Shown here one piece after another: positions 22,869-33,869 of a DNA stretch of 64,000 nucleotides; position 1 is the stretch's first letter, and each line of letters begins with the position of its first letter. Both the position numbers and the translations under genes were made by a program. This DNA comes from Phlebiopsis flavidoalba. Taxonomy: Eukaryota; Basidiomycota; Agaricomycetes; Polyporales; Phanerochaetaceae. A model generated the notes under the pieces. The model had not been told where the DNA came from. It did not search any database and saw only the letters and a program-made list of their open reading frames with translations. The stretch is taken from the NCBI GenBank assembly GCA_035772785.1, contig JAOCPU010000046.1:124001-188000 (forward strand). The letters run 5' to 3'.

Positions 22869-24430
22869 TCAGTCGATCAAATTTCCACAGTCTGCCTTTT
22901 GATCATCTTGTTCGCTCAACGTCATGCATCGTAAGAATGATCGCTCGGAGCCAAACAAAACACAGTGAGGGATTAGAAAAGCTCTGACACATACGCGCAG
23001 TGTGCGTATGTGGGCGTAGCAAAAACGCCGGAATAGGGCTCGAACAAAGCCAAGATTGTAGTATCCTGAGTACGCGTGAGGGGATGGATATGTATCATTG
23101 CAACGGAACTCACTCCTCTCAATCTTCATAATCAATGTCTGTATCTGTAGCAGATTTTTTTTGCATGTAGGCGCGCAAACCTTTCCAAAAGAACCCTTCC
23201 GAGCTCCTTGTGCAAGTGTTCGCGCGACTGGGGTCCCCATCCGGACCGACGAGCCAGTGCTCGCCATTTCCACACTACAACCTTCAACGCCGGCCGTGGT
23301 TCGTCTATGTTGCAGAGCCATGAAAGGTCCGTTTCCACACGATGCGTGAAGGGGCGCATATACGCCTCTTCGGTGGAGGCGTCGCCATCAAGCAGAATGG
23401 AGAACGATAAGGTCTGAAGCGAAAGTGGCGCGCTGGAAGTGATCTGGGATGCAATGCTGAACATGGAAGCGTTGAATGGAAGCGAGGACCACGGCTCGGA
23501 GAGGAAGCTGAAGCGGAATGTAAGATCGGTCAGGGCGGAGCAGTGTACCAAACGTAGGCGGTCGATATCTTCTGCAACTGCTGTGGGCTACCTCAAGAAG
23601 TGAGACTAGTACCTGAGAAAAACTGAAAGCACCAACGATTTGGATTTCGCATAATAAAATCTGTTAGGGTCGACTGAGAATCGTTTCAGTCTATGACCGG
23701 TCCTCCGCGAGCAGGTCTCCTAGCGCCTGAACATCAGATGTGACGTAGCACGACACCCTAAGATCTTCCAAGGCTCCTTGCTTGAAGAGTTCAAGGAGTG
23801 GTACCATTGACCAACGAGAGCGTAGGGTTAGCGTCGTGATCTCGGAGAGGTGAGGCACGGGCAAGGGACCGCCGTGCTCGGGGTATCAAAATTGAGCTGC
23901 GTGAGGTGTAGAGATTCGAGGAGAGCAGATTGAAAGGAGAGCAGAGATGAGACCGTGGCGTGTGCCAACTCCGAACACAGCTGCTAGGACGAGGCGATCC
24001 AAGGGTAGACGACGAGGCGTAAACACGGCCTCGTGGTTGTAGTATAGGGAGAGCCCTTCCAGCCGCAGATATTGTACAGCAGGAAGAAGGGAGAGAAATG
24101 AAGCAAGGTCTTGAATGGTAGAGCTTGGTACATCCTTCAGCGGAACTCCTTTGGCACTGATTGTGAGGTCGCGGACGTGGCGCTGAGGTGTGATACTACC
24201 CCGATGCTCGTCCTCGTTCTTGCCCTCGAGGTTTGACAAAAAGGGACATGATATCGCTGATCGATCTATCCCCCCCCAGTCGTACGTTCAGCGTACGAAA
24301 GAGAGCACGTTGTGAGTTTGGTCGCCATGACCGGCAAACAAGAGATGATGGCCTGTAAAGTTGTTGGATCGTCTTGTAAAAAGTCGATGATGTAGTCCGT
24401 GAGTTCCTGCGGGACGTCGTCTAGGGTCAT
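22869..24430 (-). pseudogene. F-box protein with leucine-rich C-terminal part, disrupted
   Basis: Starts MTLDDVPQELTDYIIDFLQ and continues PTTLQ. One base out of frame it goes on SLVCRSWRPNSQRALFRTL; together these are the F-box, which binds Skp1 in SCF ubiquitin ligases. Downstream, in another frame, are HVRDLTISAKGVPLKDV, FLSLLPAVQYLRLEGLSL and HLSEITTLTLRSRW, leucine-rich strands of the kind that choose the substrate in Agaricomycete F-box proteins. The 3' part (22869-23600) is degraded. Single-base frame changes near 24370 and 24260 break the gene. Such families are large and fast evolving, so loss of one member would be unremarkable. Confidence 0.7.
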
Positions 24431-25071
24431 GTTTTTACGAGAAGAGGGTAAGATCAGTCGGTATTTCGCGTTCTTGGAGTGCCTGCCGCGGTAGCCGAAT
24501 AGATCCTGAGATTTGAGTGCGCGTCTGATTCACGTTGGTGCGGGGCAAGAGGATCAAAGTCGCGGTTCCATCAACCCTTTGTGGCGTTTATATTCCAGTC
24601 GTCAGTAGCTTACGTAAGGTCTCGTTTCGTTTGATGCCAAACTGCCATGTTCAACGCAGGACCGTCGGAGGTCCACAACTCACTCTAACTCACCTCGAGC
24701 GGCCACCTTCACGGGATCATCCTCCTTACACTGTCTCAGAACCTTTACGACGGCTACTGGGAGGATCGCTAAGCCAACTGCGCCTGCGCGGACCGCGCAA
24801 TTAAACGCGCGAACGTGCGTCAGCACCGCGTGTAGACTGGCAATTATTGACCTGATCAAACCGGGCGCGTTTATACTTGAAGGGCTTTCCAAGCTCACGG
24901 CATGTGTGTCAGAATGAAACGGGGTCGCACGTCGCATGGTTCTTTTGAGGCCGGTCTGGCCGTCTCCAAATTGCTGGTGAGTGGATCTCCTGAAGTAGAA
25001 CGGGCGTGCCAGGCACACAGGATGCTGAAACTAGGACGACTAGATTATTGAAATTATTTGACTCAAGAAGA
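24431..25071. other. divergent intergenic region
   Basis: Lies between the start of the F-box gene (-) and the histidine acid phosphatase (+), so it holds both promoters. Open frames here match nothing. Confidence 0.45.
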
Positions 25072-25078
25072 TATAAAG
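25072..25078 (+). promoter_or_regulatory. TATA box of histidine acid phosphatase
   Basis: TATAAAG, 65 nt before the ATG at 25137. Confidence 0.6.
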
Positions 25079-25136
25079 AGGACAGGACTGCATCACCTTC
25101 TACACCTTCCCGGGTCATCGAGTGCGGCCACCGAAA

Positions 25137-26949
25137 ATGAAGTCGTTCGTTTCCTTCCTGGTCCTCGCCATCTGGGCTCGTCTCGAGCAGCTCCGCTCTT
25201 GGCTTCAACCCCCTTCAGCATTCCGGTCCTGCTTCCCCCCTACTTCAACGCCCCTTCTGAGCACGGTATCTCGGAAGATACCCCTGAGGGTTGTGTTGTA
25301 GATCAGGCGGCGTATATCGTTCGGCACGGCTCGTGAGTACGAACCACATTCTTTAGAGCGTCTGAACGTCAACACCGTTGCAGGAGGTTCCCAGAACCTG
25401 GCTCCTTCGCCGGCTGGCAGTCCCTGTACCAGAAAATTCAGAACGCAACATTCACTGCCAAAGGTCCCTTGAACTTTATTCCTACCTGGTTTCCTCCAGT
25501 CGACGATATACCCCACGAGCCTCTGTTCCTTTCCTCGACCGGGTCTCTTGAAGCCTTTGAGCTCGGTGTCCAACTGAGGAAGCGGTACGGCTTCACACCT
25601 GGTGGCAATAACTTCACTGTTTGGTATTTGTTCCGACATCCATGTCAGACAATATACTCATCTTTCTCTCCAGGTCTGCGGGCCAGCAGCGGGTACTCGA
25701 TACGGCCTCATATTTTGTTAAAGGTTATCTTTCGCAGGGTAATTACCTTACCGCACCTGCGTCAAACCGCGGCTTTATCGTCTCGATGCCCGATTCCGTC
25801 AACTACACCTTCGCGGATTCGCTCACTTCCTCGAACGGTTGCCCAAACTACAGTCTGGGGAATAACGGCAGCGCTCAGTCAAATGCTTTCCGCGCCACAT
25901 ACCAGGGCAAAATCGCCAAGCGATTGAATGCATACTTGGACGGTTTGACGCTGGAGAACACGGATGTTGGTGTCATGCAAGACCTCTGTGGTTTCCAAGC
26001 CGAAGTCAATGGCGACACTCGCTTTTGTGACGTTTTTGAAGGTACACGAATTCCCTTCGTCTCACTGTGCTCAAAAAATGACTAACTTCTCCGAAGATTC
26101 CGAATGGCTCAACTACGAGTACGCACACGACCTCAAACTACTATTACGGGCAAGTCATTTCCAGATGTTTCACGACAATCCTCTTACTTCCTGTCGCAGA
26201 GCTGGCCCTGGAAACCCTTATTCTGCCACCGTTGGTTACGGTTGGGTTAAAGCGATCACCGATTTGTTCGTCGCAGGGCCCAACGTCACGGAGACCAATG
26301 CCAACGTTCACCCCTTCGCCGCTCATCATGAGTTTCACAGTAAGTCGTACACGTTTTTGCTTCTATGCAGCACTCTAATGTAATGATCACGGCAGCACGA
26401 CAACAATCTCCCGCCCATTGTGTCTACCCTTGGTCTCTGGAACACCTCTCGCAGCTCCGGCGTCTACCCTCTGCCCTCGAACCCACATTCCCCATGCCGA
26501 CTTCGACTTCAGTGCCTCCCGCCTCGTGAGCTTCCGCGGGTACGTCGCGCTCGAGCGGCTCCTCGTGCGCCAAGGCGCTCGGCCACAGCGTGAAACACAC
26601 CGCAGGCCAGCTCGTCGCGCTCCCGGGCACAGGCTCCGACGCGAAGAAGTATGTGCGCGTCCGAGTGAGTCATCTCGTCATCTCTGTGCGTCCAACAGAG
26701 CCTGACACGCCTTCATAGATCAACAACGCCGTTGTGCCTCTGCCGGGCTGCACGTCCGGCCCCGGCTCGTCTTGCCCCCTTGCCTCGTTCGAGAGCTACA
26801 TCGATGGCCCCCGCGCGAAAGCTGCAGGTGACTTTGTGCAAGTATGTGGACTCCAGAACGTAACCAACGCCACGGGAGTGGTAGACTTCTTTACGAAGGT
26901 GCCGTCAACGAACGCGCAGTCGAGTGTCGTTGAGCTTGCGGTCAACTAG
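25137..26949 (+). CDS. secreted histidine acid phosphatase (phytase-like)
   Basis: Histidine acid phosphatases release phosphate from phytate and other esters outside the cell. The ATG at 25137 gives a hydrophobic leader (MKSFVSFLVLAIWA). CVVDQAAYIVRHGS, then after an intron RYPEPGSFAGW, forms the RHGxRxP active site (near 25322). The middle reads VDDIPHEPLFLSSTGSLEAF, SAGQQRVLDTASYFV and CGFQAEVNGDTRFCDVFE, with several N-glycosylation sites such as NYT. The proton donor HDNN opens an exon at 26396, and the C-terminus runs LVSFRGYVALERL to VVELAVN. The order is complete and of normal family length. Frame problems: a six-C run at 25235-25240 appears one C too long (PASP then YFNAPSEHG needs five), the leader frame also does not join, and a further shift lies near 26570. 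Without these it would be a normal gene. Confidence 0.85.
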
Positions 26950-27376
26950 GAATGTTGAAGTACACTATAGCATATATGACCAGTATACACTTTTTAATCC
27001 ATTTACGTCTATTAATTCGCGTCATAATACAATCGCTTCACAATTGCCGCGATATTGCTCTGTAGAAAATCAAGTAACCCCACCGCGATGCATGATCACT
27101 CGATCACGTGCGAGCGGCCAGGTCCATGGTCGCGCAAGTCCCCGACTCGTGAGATCTTGAGACGCGGCACGAAAGTGCTTTCACCCCATCCGCCTTCATC
27201 AGCATTACAAGTCGTACCTCGCCTTAAACATATTGCAACCTGTGAGTGTGACTTTGAAGCCAAGTAGTAACTTGCTCACCGTTCAATCTCCTCAGTAAGT
27301 ACTTTGACGTACCACTTGTGGTTTGAACACTTGCGCGTGTTTTTTGCGTCTATCACGACACGATCAGTATCGCTCG

Positions 27377-28843
27377 ATGGATACAGATGTTGTGCAGGGA
27401 CGGCACCCCAAGATTCCGCTGGAGCTAGTTGAAATGGTGCTTGGATACCTTCGCAAGGAGAAGCCCACGCTAGCTGCATGCAGCCTAGTCCATCCAAGCT
27501 GGCTCCCCTCATCCCCGTCGTTATCTTTTCTACCATATGAAGGTCAAACGATGGAAAAACTGCAATCTTTTCCATTATATGAATGCGCTCTGGATCCAGC
27601 GCAACCGCCGGGCACAAAAGAGATTGCACATAGAAACGGTGGCTCTGACAGATTGATTCCTCCGACTCTCGCCTCGCCTCGCGCCCTATATTTGCGTTCT
27701 TAATCCCTCCTATTTTACAAACGATCCTTACGGTCTAAATACTCAGCCATCGACGTCCCAGTCGATGCTATTCGCGAGATGATGTGTTACTTCCGCATCT
27801 ACGGAGCTTGACCTTGGGACCAGCGATACACCTCTGCCAGGATGAGCGCGGCGACCCCCTCCCGCCTCCAAGCCCCAGCTTCCCACTCTTGAATATCAAT
27901 TTATTTATGCTCGTTTTCGAGATAAACTCCATCCTGTTCGCTATTGACAATGTTTCCCAGTCTTGATCATCTGGACTGGACGGCCGGAATGGGACACCGA
28001 TGGTTGTCACAATGCACGTCCCCCCCCTGGTGGAAGGCGATCTTTCGTTTCTCACCGTCGAAACAGACTACATTGCGGCTCAACACACTGTAGTGGGATG
28101 TGTCAACCATCCCCGAATATTTTTTGCCTTACTCGAGACATGTCTCCTCGCCGGAATGGCCAGTCCTGCGCATCACATCATTGCCAGCTCCAACTCTCAG
28201 TCTCGGGGCTAAAGTATCGGCCATTTTTCCCAACCACGTCTGCTCAGAGAATGGACTCGATTCTCCGACAAAGTGGGACCGACTTTACGAACACACTCAC
28301 TGTGTGACATCTATAGAAATTGGGATTTACACCAAGGTATGTAAGACTAGAGACTCACCAACGCCTAGAAGCTAATGAATTAATTGCACCAAGCACTGGC
28401 TATTCACCCGCGCCTTCATTCCGAAATCGTGTGCAGAGATTCGTTCCCAGGTGCGCGTTATCTAGAAGCGTTACGCAAGTGTCCCCCAACGTTGCAAGAG
28501 CTCCGTATCGAGCGCCCCCGCTCCGAGCGATGGGAATAGTCGCGCGGGACTCTGCTGCAAATCGTTCCCGACTTCCTTAACTTTCTACCACCCAGGCTGT
28601 GCAGGGCGCCGCGAAAGACCTCATTGTTGTCGTTGACGTCGCTTACGGGTTTCCGCACCGAGACACGCTCGAAGCAGCCTTGACGGAAAAGCACTTGTTT
28701 TCCGGTACTCAACACCCGTGGTCTCGATTAGGCTTGTTTTTTGTAGAAGGACCACCATCTCAAGACTACGACGACAAGAACACGCAGAATTCGTGACGAC
28801 TCCGAGTAATGACCTCTGTAGTTTGATCGACTTCCTGCACTGA
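27377..28843 (+). pseudogene. F-box protein, disrupted
   Basis: Begins MDTDVVQGRHPKIPLELVEM with VLGYLRKEKPTLAACSLVHPSW, a clear F-box (IPxElxxxil...l..cslV...W). Downstream segments are in changing frames: LLPHLRSLTLGPAIHL, LLNINLFMLVFEINSILFAI, SLDHLDWTAGM, SSPEWPVLRITSLPAPTLSL, HTHCVTSIEIGIYTK and DLCSLIDFLH at the end (stop 28841-28843). These look like the leucine-rich substrate domain of Agaricomycete F-box proteins. At least four frame changes or stops interrupt it. It is not obviously a copy of the F-box gene at 22869-24430. Confidence 0.65.
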
Positions 28844-29198
28844 CGATCTGCAACTCTGTGTGTGGACGGAATTTGACTTTATTATATCGCACTCACAACG
28901 AGACTATAATACTGATCGCTCGAAGTGCGGAGTCGCCTGAACTAGTACTTTTCCACCGGATGACCGCCCCCTAATACATGGACTTTCTCTTCCCTTGCAC
29001 AGTGATGATCATATCCACATATTCGTTTCGATATCATTTCCTTTGCCAGTTTTGCTCGCTCCAGATGGCACCTGCGCGCAAGCCTAATGAGTCATAGTAC
29101 GTTCACATCAAAAAAGAAAAATCTTCGTAATTGTGCACACAGGAGAAACTTCACCGAAAGTCTGCTCGGCGGAGCCCTTTTTGACTGTACGATCTTCT

Positions 29199-31672
29199 TC
29201 AGTCTACGCTCTCGACGAGGGTCGCGTCACCACGGTGGGAACTGAGAATGACATTTCTGTTCGGCGTCTGCTTGATGTGTTCAATGTCTGCATGGATGAC
29301 TTCACGGCAGAAGAGGTCCAGGTCAAGATCATTGTCATCGTAACCTGTATTTAAACCATGGGTTTAGCATGCGTGGAGGAGGAATGCAGGACAAACGAAC
29401 GCGAAAGGCTGCTCAATTCTTCGCCTGCGAGAGCGACGAAGCCGAGATAAATGAACGCTGCAACACCGACGCCGGGGGATGGTATACCAAAGGAACTGGT
29501 CAATCAACTGGAAAGGGAGAGCGAAAAGATAGTCAAGCCAGCACGGTGCTGTATATCAAAGGTTTAGCATATCATCTTCGTTTGCGAAGGATGGACTCAC
29601 TGTCTGTTGAGAGCACTGTCCGGAGTGCAGGATCATGAGGGAAGAGTGTGTAAGTCATGGACGACGCATAAAAAGTCAGATATTCGTACTTGAGTAGTGT
29701 GTACTGAGAACATGCTGCAAGACGGGACCATGTCAGCGAGCTAAGACAAACAAGGCTGGAAGGAAAAGCTCACATAAAGGTGAAGCGGTGTGGTCAGCCC
29801 CCCCCAAATCTTTCTCCATATCTGCGGGCGGGCATTCCAGTCAGTCGTAAGCATCTTGTGAAACTGTCGTACTCAGCTCACTCGCAATGGCTATCCTCGA
29901 GATGACGATATCCCGACACACCAAACATGTTACCGAGAGTGTTGCCTGCGAAGAAGGCTTAGAATCCGTTCACACCTGGCTGAGACAAGTGGGTTAAGAC
30001 GCACCAGGAACGCAGCCCCTTCTCTATTCGCACACACTTTCACAATGTAGAAGGTCCAAAGGGGACCTCACACACTATCTTTTGGCAGCGTGCATAACAT
30101 TCTGACGTCCACCTGCGATCCTCGGCCGGTGCTCGCGTGAGTCCCCACCTACGCTGGCGCTCCGCCTTCAGCCTCACCTCCATCTCGACGGTTCTACGAG
30201 TTTCGTTAGCTTCTTCTCAGTCGAACCACGATCGCGATGTCCCGAGATGAAGCACAGAAAAGGGGATGAGGTCTCGCGACATCGCCAGAGATGATGCAAT
30301 TCTTTCTTCGTTGAAGCCAGCCCCCCAGGGGAGCACAAACGGGCGGCGCTCATTATATCCCGTCGCTCTGAGTTATGACGTGGAGATAGAAACCCCCCCC
30401 GTATGGGAGAGTCGGTTGGTCGGTTGGATTGTTCAGGATCGTGTAAGGGATGTTGAGGATTTGGAAGGAGACGGTGGGGACAGAGCCGTAGTGGTTGATT
30501 GGAGGGATGGCAGGGGCTGATGTGAGCTGTGGCGCGTTCTGAGGACTCTGGGGATTTAACTGTCCACGGACCCCACGAGCGCGTCGCCGTTTGAGAGACT
30601 ATGCTGGGGGATGCTAAGCGGAGACGTCAGAAATAATTGGGTAGTAGAATGACATTTGAACGTACTACATCGTGCAGGGGTTTCACGAGCGAGTATAGGT
30701 CTTGGTAGTATATACCTTTTTCTACCTGAAACGTTGTTCAGAATGTGGAAATCGCGGGTTGGCGTTGTCAGCTACCTCGCAGATGAGGTTTAAGCGCAAT
30801 GGAAAACCTAAAAAAAACGCGTGAAAAACGCGAGGATAGGGGAGCTAATTGACACGTACGCCTCGATGAGATCCAACGCCATTCTTTTCTCCGCCATGAC
30901 TCGGTGGGCAACCCTCATTTCTCATTTTTATCCTTCCCACTCGCCATCACCCCTTCCAGCTTGTCAGCAAGCGCGAGTGTGGTTGCTCGGATTGACCATC
31001 ACTGTTACGACACCTGGAGGCCGGAACGGGAACCAATATATACATCAACAAACGTGGAAGGTGGGGAAAATGGTCCGCTGTTGTTCGGAAGCCAAACGTC
31101 AGTCCAACATCGAACAGACCCCTGCCAGCTACCTGTCGTAAGACTGTTACTGTTCAGAATCCGACTCGTGCGTCAGCCCTCCAATCTTTCTCACCACGCG
31201 TGCAAGTACAGCCCGAAAACCGAGAGGACGCACCCCAGAACCATGGTCGCGGAGTAAAATGGAAATCACGAAAACCAAGGTATAACACCTGCGACAAATG
31301 GCTTTGTTATGACATTACTTCGTTTGCAGAGATAAAAGAGAGTGCTTACCGAGAAGCGTGACGAGAACATTGGGTATACGAGAGCAATGCGCGTCATTGA
31401 GCGACAAGGTGACTACTGAGAGCGCGGTCCACACGCAGTTGTGCATAAGCACGAGCGGGCCATGATTCGCGCAAATCTGTGTGCTCAAGTCATGGCACAA
31501 TAGGCAACATGAAGTATAACGGCGCCACTCACAGCCGTCCCTCGTCCAAAAGTCCTAATTCCAGGAAGGTCCTGCTGGGTACTAGGGGAACGATGATGAT
31601 ATTACTAGCATCTGCAGCGGCGGGTAACCAGAGGTGTTGGTCGCCTGGTGACGGTGCGCTGGCGGCATGATG
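29199..31672 (-). pseudogene. bestrophin-family anion channel, degraded
   Basis: Fungal bestrophins (UPF0187) are membrane anion channels. Reading down the minus strand: ALSVVTLSLNDAHCSRIPNV with LVTLLG (first helix region, 31370-31440), LVFVISILLRD (about 31240), EKRMALDLIEAY joined over an intron to FSIALKPHLRG (30770-30900; matches the conserved xLIEAYxxALKxHLRGE), GLTTPLHLYVSFSF (about 29780), PGVGVAAFIYLGFVALAGEE (about 29430-29490) and YDDNDLDLDLFCREVIHADI (29280-29345; the conserved NPFGYDxNDLxLDxF acidic patch), ending at a TGA at 29199-29201. The first conserved GFxISxRxxxAYERY motif is largely lost, and stops and shifts occur in most exons. The 5' end is uncertain. Confidence 0.6.
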
Positions 31673-32451
31673 TCGAGAAAACAACGCGTAGTTATGGTGT
31701 TCCACGGGCGATTATGAGGGAGATACGCTTAGAATGTTCGACGCGTCGACGGCGTGGGTATTTGGGTATCAGACGAGAGTCTTTGAGGTCGTCAGCGTAA
31801 AAAGCGTTCTCTATAATTTTGATGGGAGACTCGCAGCCGTGACGGCATTCATCACCATGCTGGGGTCACAGATCACGCATGTGAAGGGCCAATGAGGCTA
31901 TTGATTGCGTGTGACTGGAATATGAGAAGGTGTTCTCGGGGAGCATTGAATGTCTGAGTAGCGAAACGTCCCCTATGGGCTTTGCTTCGGAGAGATGATC
32001 CAGGATTCGCGTCGGTCTCTCTACTGCCACCCCCTTGAAGGTTCGACGACGACGCAGGCTGTGAACGTCCGCTGTCGAAACCCTATCAACGTAGTGATGC
32101 AGCGACGAAGGAAATGTCAAGGTCACGAGGTTCGCAGTTATCAATACTCGTGTCCAGCTCATAATATCAGCTGTGAGAGATGCGTTTTGATTTGCGGCAT
32201 TGGGGAAGCGAATCGAGTGAGTATTAGGCCCTATTAGGCCTGGAGGAAACGAACCGCGCGCGCACTACTCAGCTCGAGTGGACTGGGGTCACTCGGTGCG
32301 CGTGGACGCTACACAACGTGGCTATGGTATCCCCGGACACCCCTCATCGTGCCATGCTACATTGACCCACAACTTCCAAAACGAGTCACCGCCAAGAAGC
32401 GATTTGGGATCTTGTGCTGAAGGCTCTTGGTCAAAGGGTTCTTGAAGCACT
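31673..32451. other. intergenic, no gene recognised
   Basis: Divergent spacer between the bestrophin (-) and sirtuin (+) genes. A 98-codon minus-strand frame at 31866-32162 matches nothing known. Confidence 0.4.
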
Positions 32452-33440
32452 ATGTCTACAGCACAACAGTAAGGCTGTCTCGTTTCGTGAGGCTCTGCGG
32501 CAGAGCAAACACATTATTGCGGTTACCGGGCGCGGGGCTGTCTTGCAGCATCAGGTGAGGCGCCACAGTGAGACTGCAATTCTAGTCAGGCGGGGGCTAT
32601 TCACGGATGGGCTTTGAACACGTGACCTGTGTTCTTAGGTATTCCAACCTTTCGATGACCAAAGGAGGGGATATTGGAAAAGAAATATGATCCTTTCAGC
32701 CTTGCTAACGGCCCGAATGCTTTCACGCGCGAGCAGAATCCCAGTCTCGTGTGGCAATTCATACCATTACAGGGACGCGAGCAAGGTCGAACAGGGTCTT
32801 ACACAGTTTCACGTTTACGTAGTCTCTCGCCCCTACTGGTATCGTATTAGAGTGATGCAGGCCACTCCCAACGCAGCGCACTACGCTCTAGCAGACGACT
32901 GTGCTTAGCTTTCCGGAATGTCTCAAGACCATGGCGCCGGAGGCTAAGTTCGTGCGTTACCGAACATCGGTATTGCTTAAGCCTCAATTTGATCTTGATC
33001 ACCTGTTTGCAGACTTTGATCACACAAAATGTGGATAGTCTTAGTACCTACCAGCGAAGAGCTCTCAATGATGCCCTATGCCAAGCGAGAAAGCCAGTAG
33101 AGTATACTGAGACGTATCCACTCTATGAGATGCACGGCCGCCATTGTCTGACACCCATCCCGTTGCACTTCCTGCCAGACGGCGTAAGGAGACCAACCTG
33201 TCGATGAATCCCTTTGCCCGCGCTGGAAGCTGCAGGAGCGCCTCGGCTCATGATGAAAACGAGGACGCACGAAGTAGCAGACATTCCGCTGGGGGAACAG
33301 CTTCCTCGCTGTGGTCACTGCCATAGGACTACTCAGACCAGGTGTCGTGTGGTGTCGGCTGAGAGGCCTCTGCATTATTCCCCCCGAAATCAGGCCCAGC
33401 GACGCATGTGTGGAGAGCGCTGGATTATCTGATCTACGTA
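32452..33440 (+). pseudogene. class III (SIRT5-like) NAD-dependent deacylase, disrupted
   Basis: Sirtuins remove acyl groups from lysine using NAD. Starts MSTAQQ, then (shifted) SKAVSFREALRQSKHIIAVT, followed by the NAD-binding GAGxSxxSGI motif, still seen as GCLAASG before a donor site near 32554. The next exon restores IPTFR but is followed at once by an in-frame TGA and a deletion of the GxGGxWR part. Further on: KYDPFSLANGPNAFTREQNP with SLVWQF, QATPNAAHYALA, LITQNVDSLS (the catalytic TQNIDxL core; 33008-33040), YEMHGRHCLT (catalytic His) and a zinc-site region LPRCGHCHRTT with only part of the Cys set visible. The C-terminal part of the Rossmann fold is not found after about 33440. The chain is broken in several places and almost certainly inactive as written. 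Confidence 0.7.
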
Positions 33441-33869
33441 GTGCGGCAGATCTTCCACGGTGAGTACGATCTTAAGTATTAGTGCCTGGCTTGACTTCCT
33501 TTCGCTGTAGTGTGCCATAGGCTCGATACCCTGCCAGACGGGTTAACGCTCACGACGTGTCCAGTCATGGCGGGAAGGTTGCAGTATTCAACCTTTTGTG
33601 AAAGCAAACAGATTTTGAGAAGGGGATGAAGACGCGGTATTATTTGTTTCTCGCGGCCATTGCGAGAGGATAAACGCTTCCGGAGGCGCTTTTTCGGCGA
33701 GATAGATGGGAGCTTAAACCTGTAAAGTCTTGTATCTGGGCGCCCGCGACAGGTCACACTACATCGTCTCCATAAACATCAACCTATGTGCTTATTATAA
33801 CATCGTACTTGCCCAATCCTGTAGGAGATATAACGAAAGAATACAACTGTTACATTTCAACTGTATTTC
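33441..33869. other. intergenic between convergent genes
   Basis: 3' ends of the sirtuin (+) and importin (-) genes meet here. No feature seen. Confidence 0.4.

Noticed and set aside
22800..22870. tRNA-like TTCAAATCC motif on the minus strand
   Set aside because: No acceptor or anticodon stem can be formed around it.
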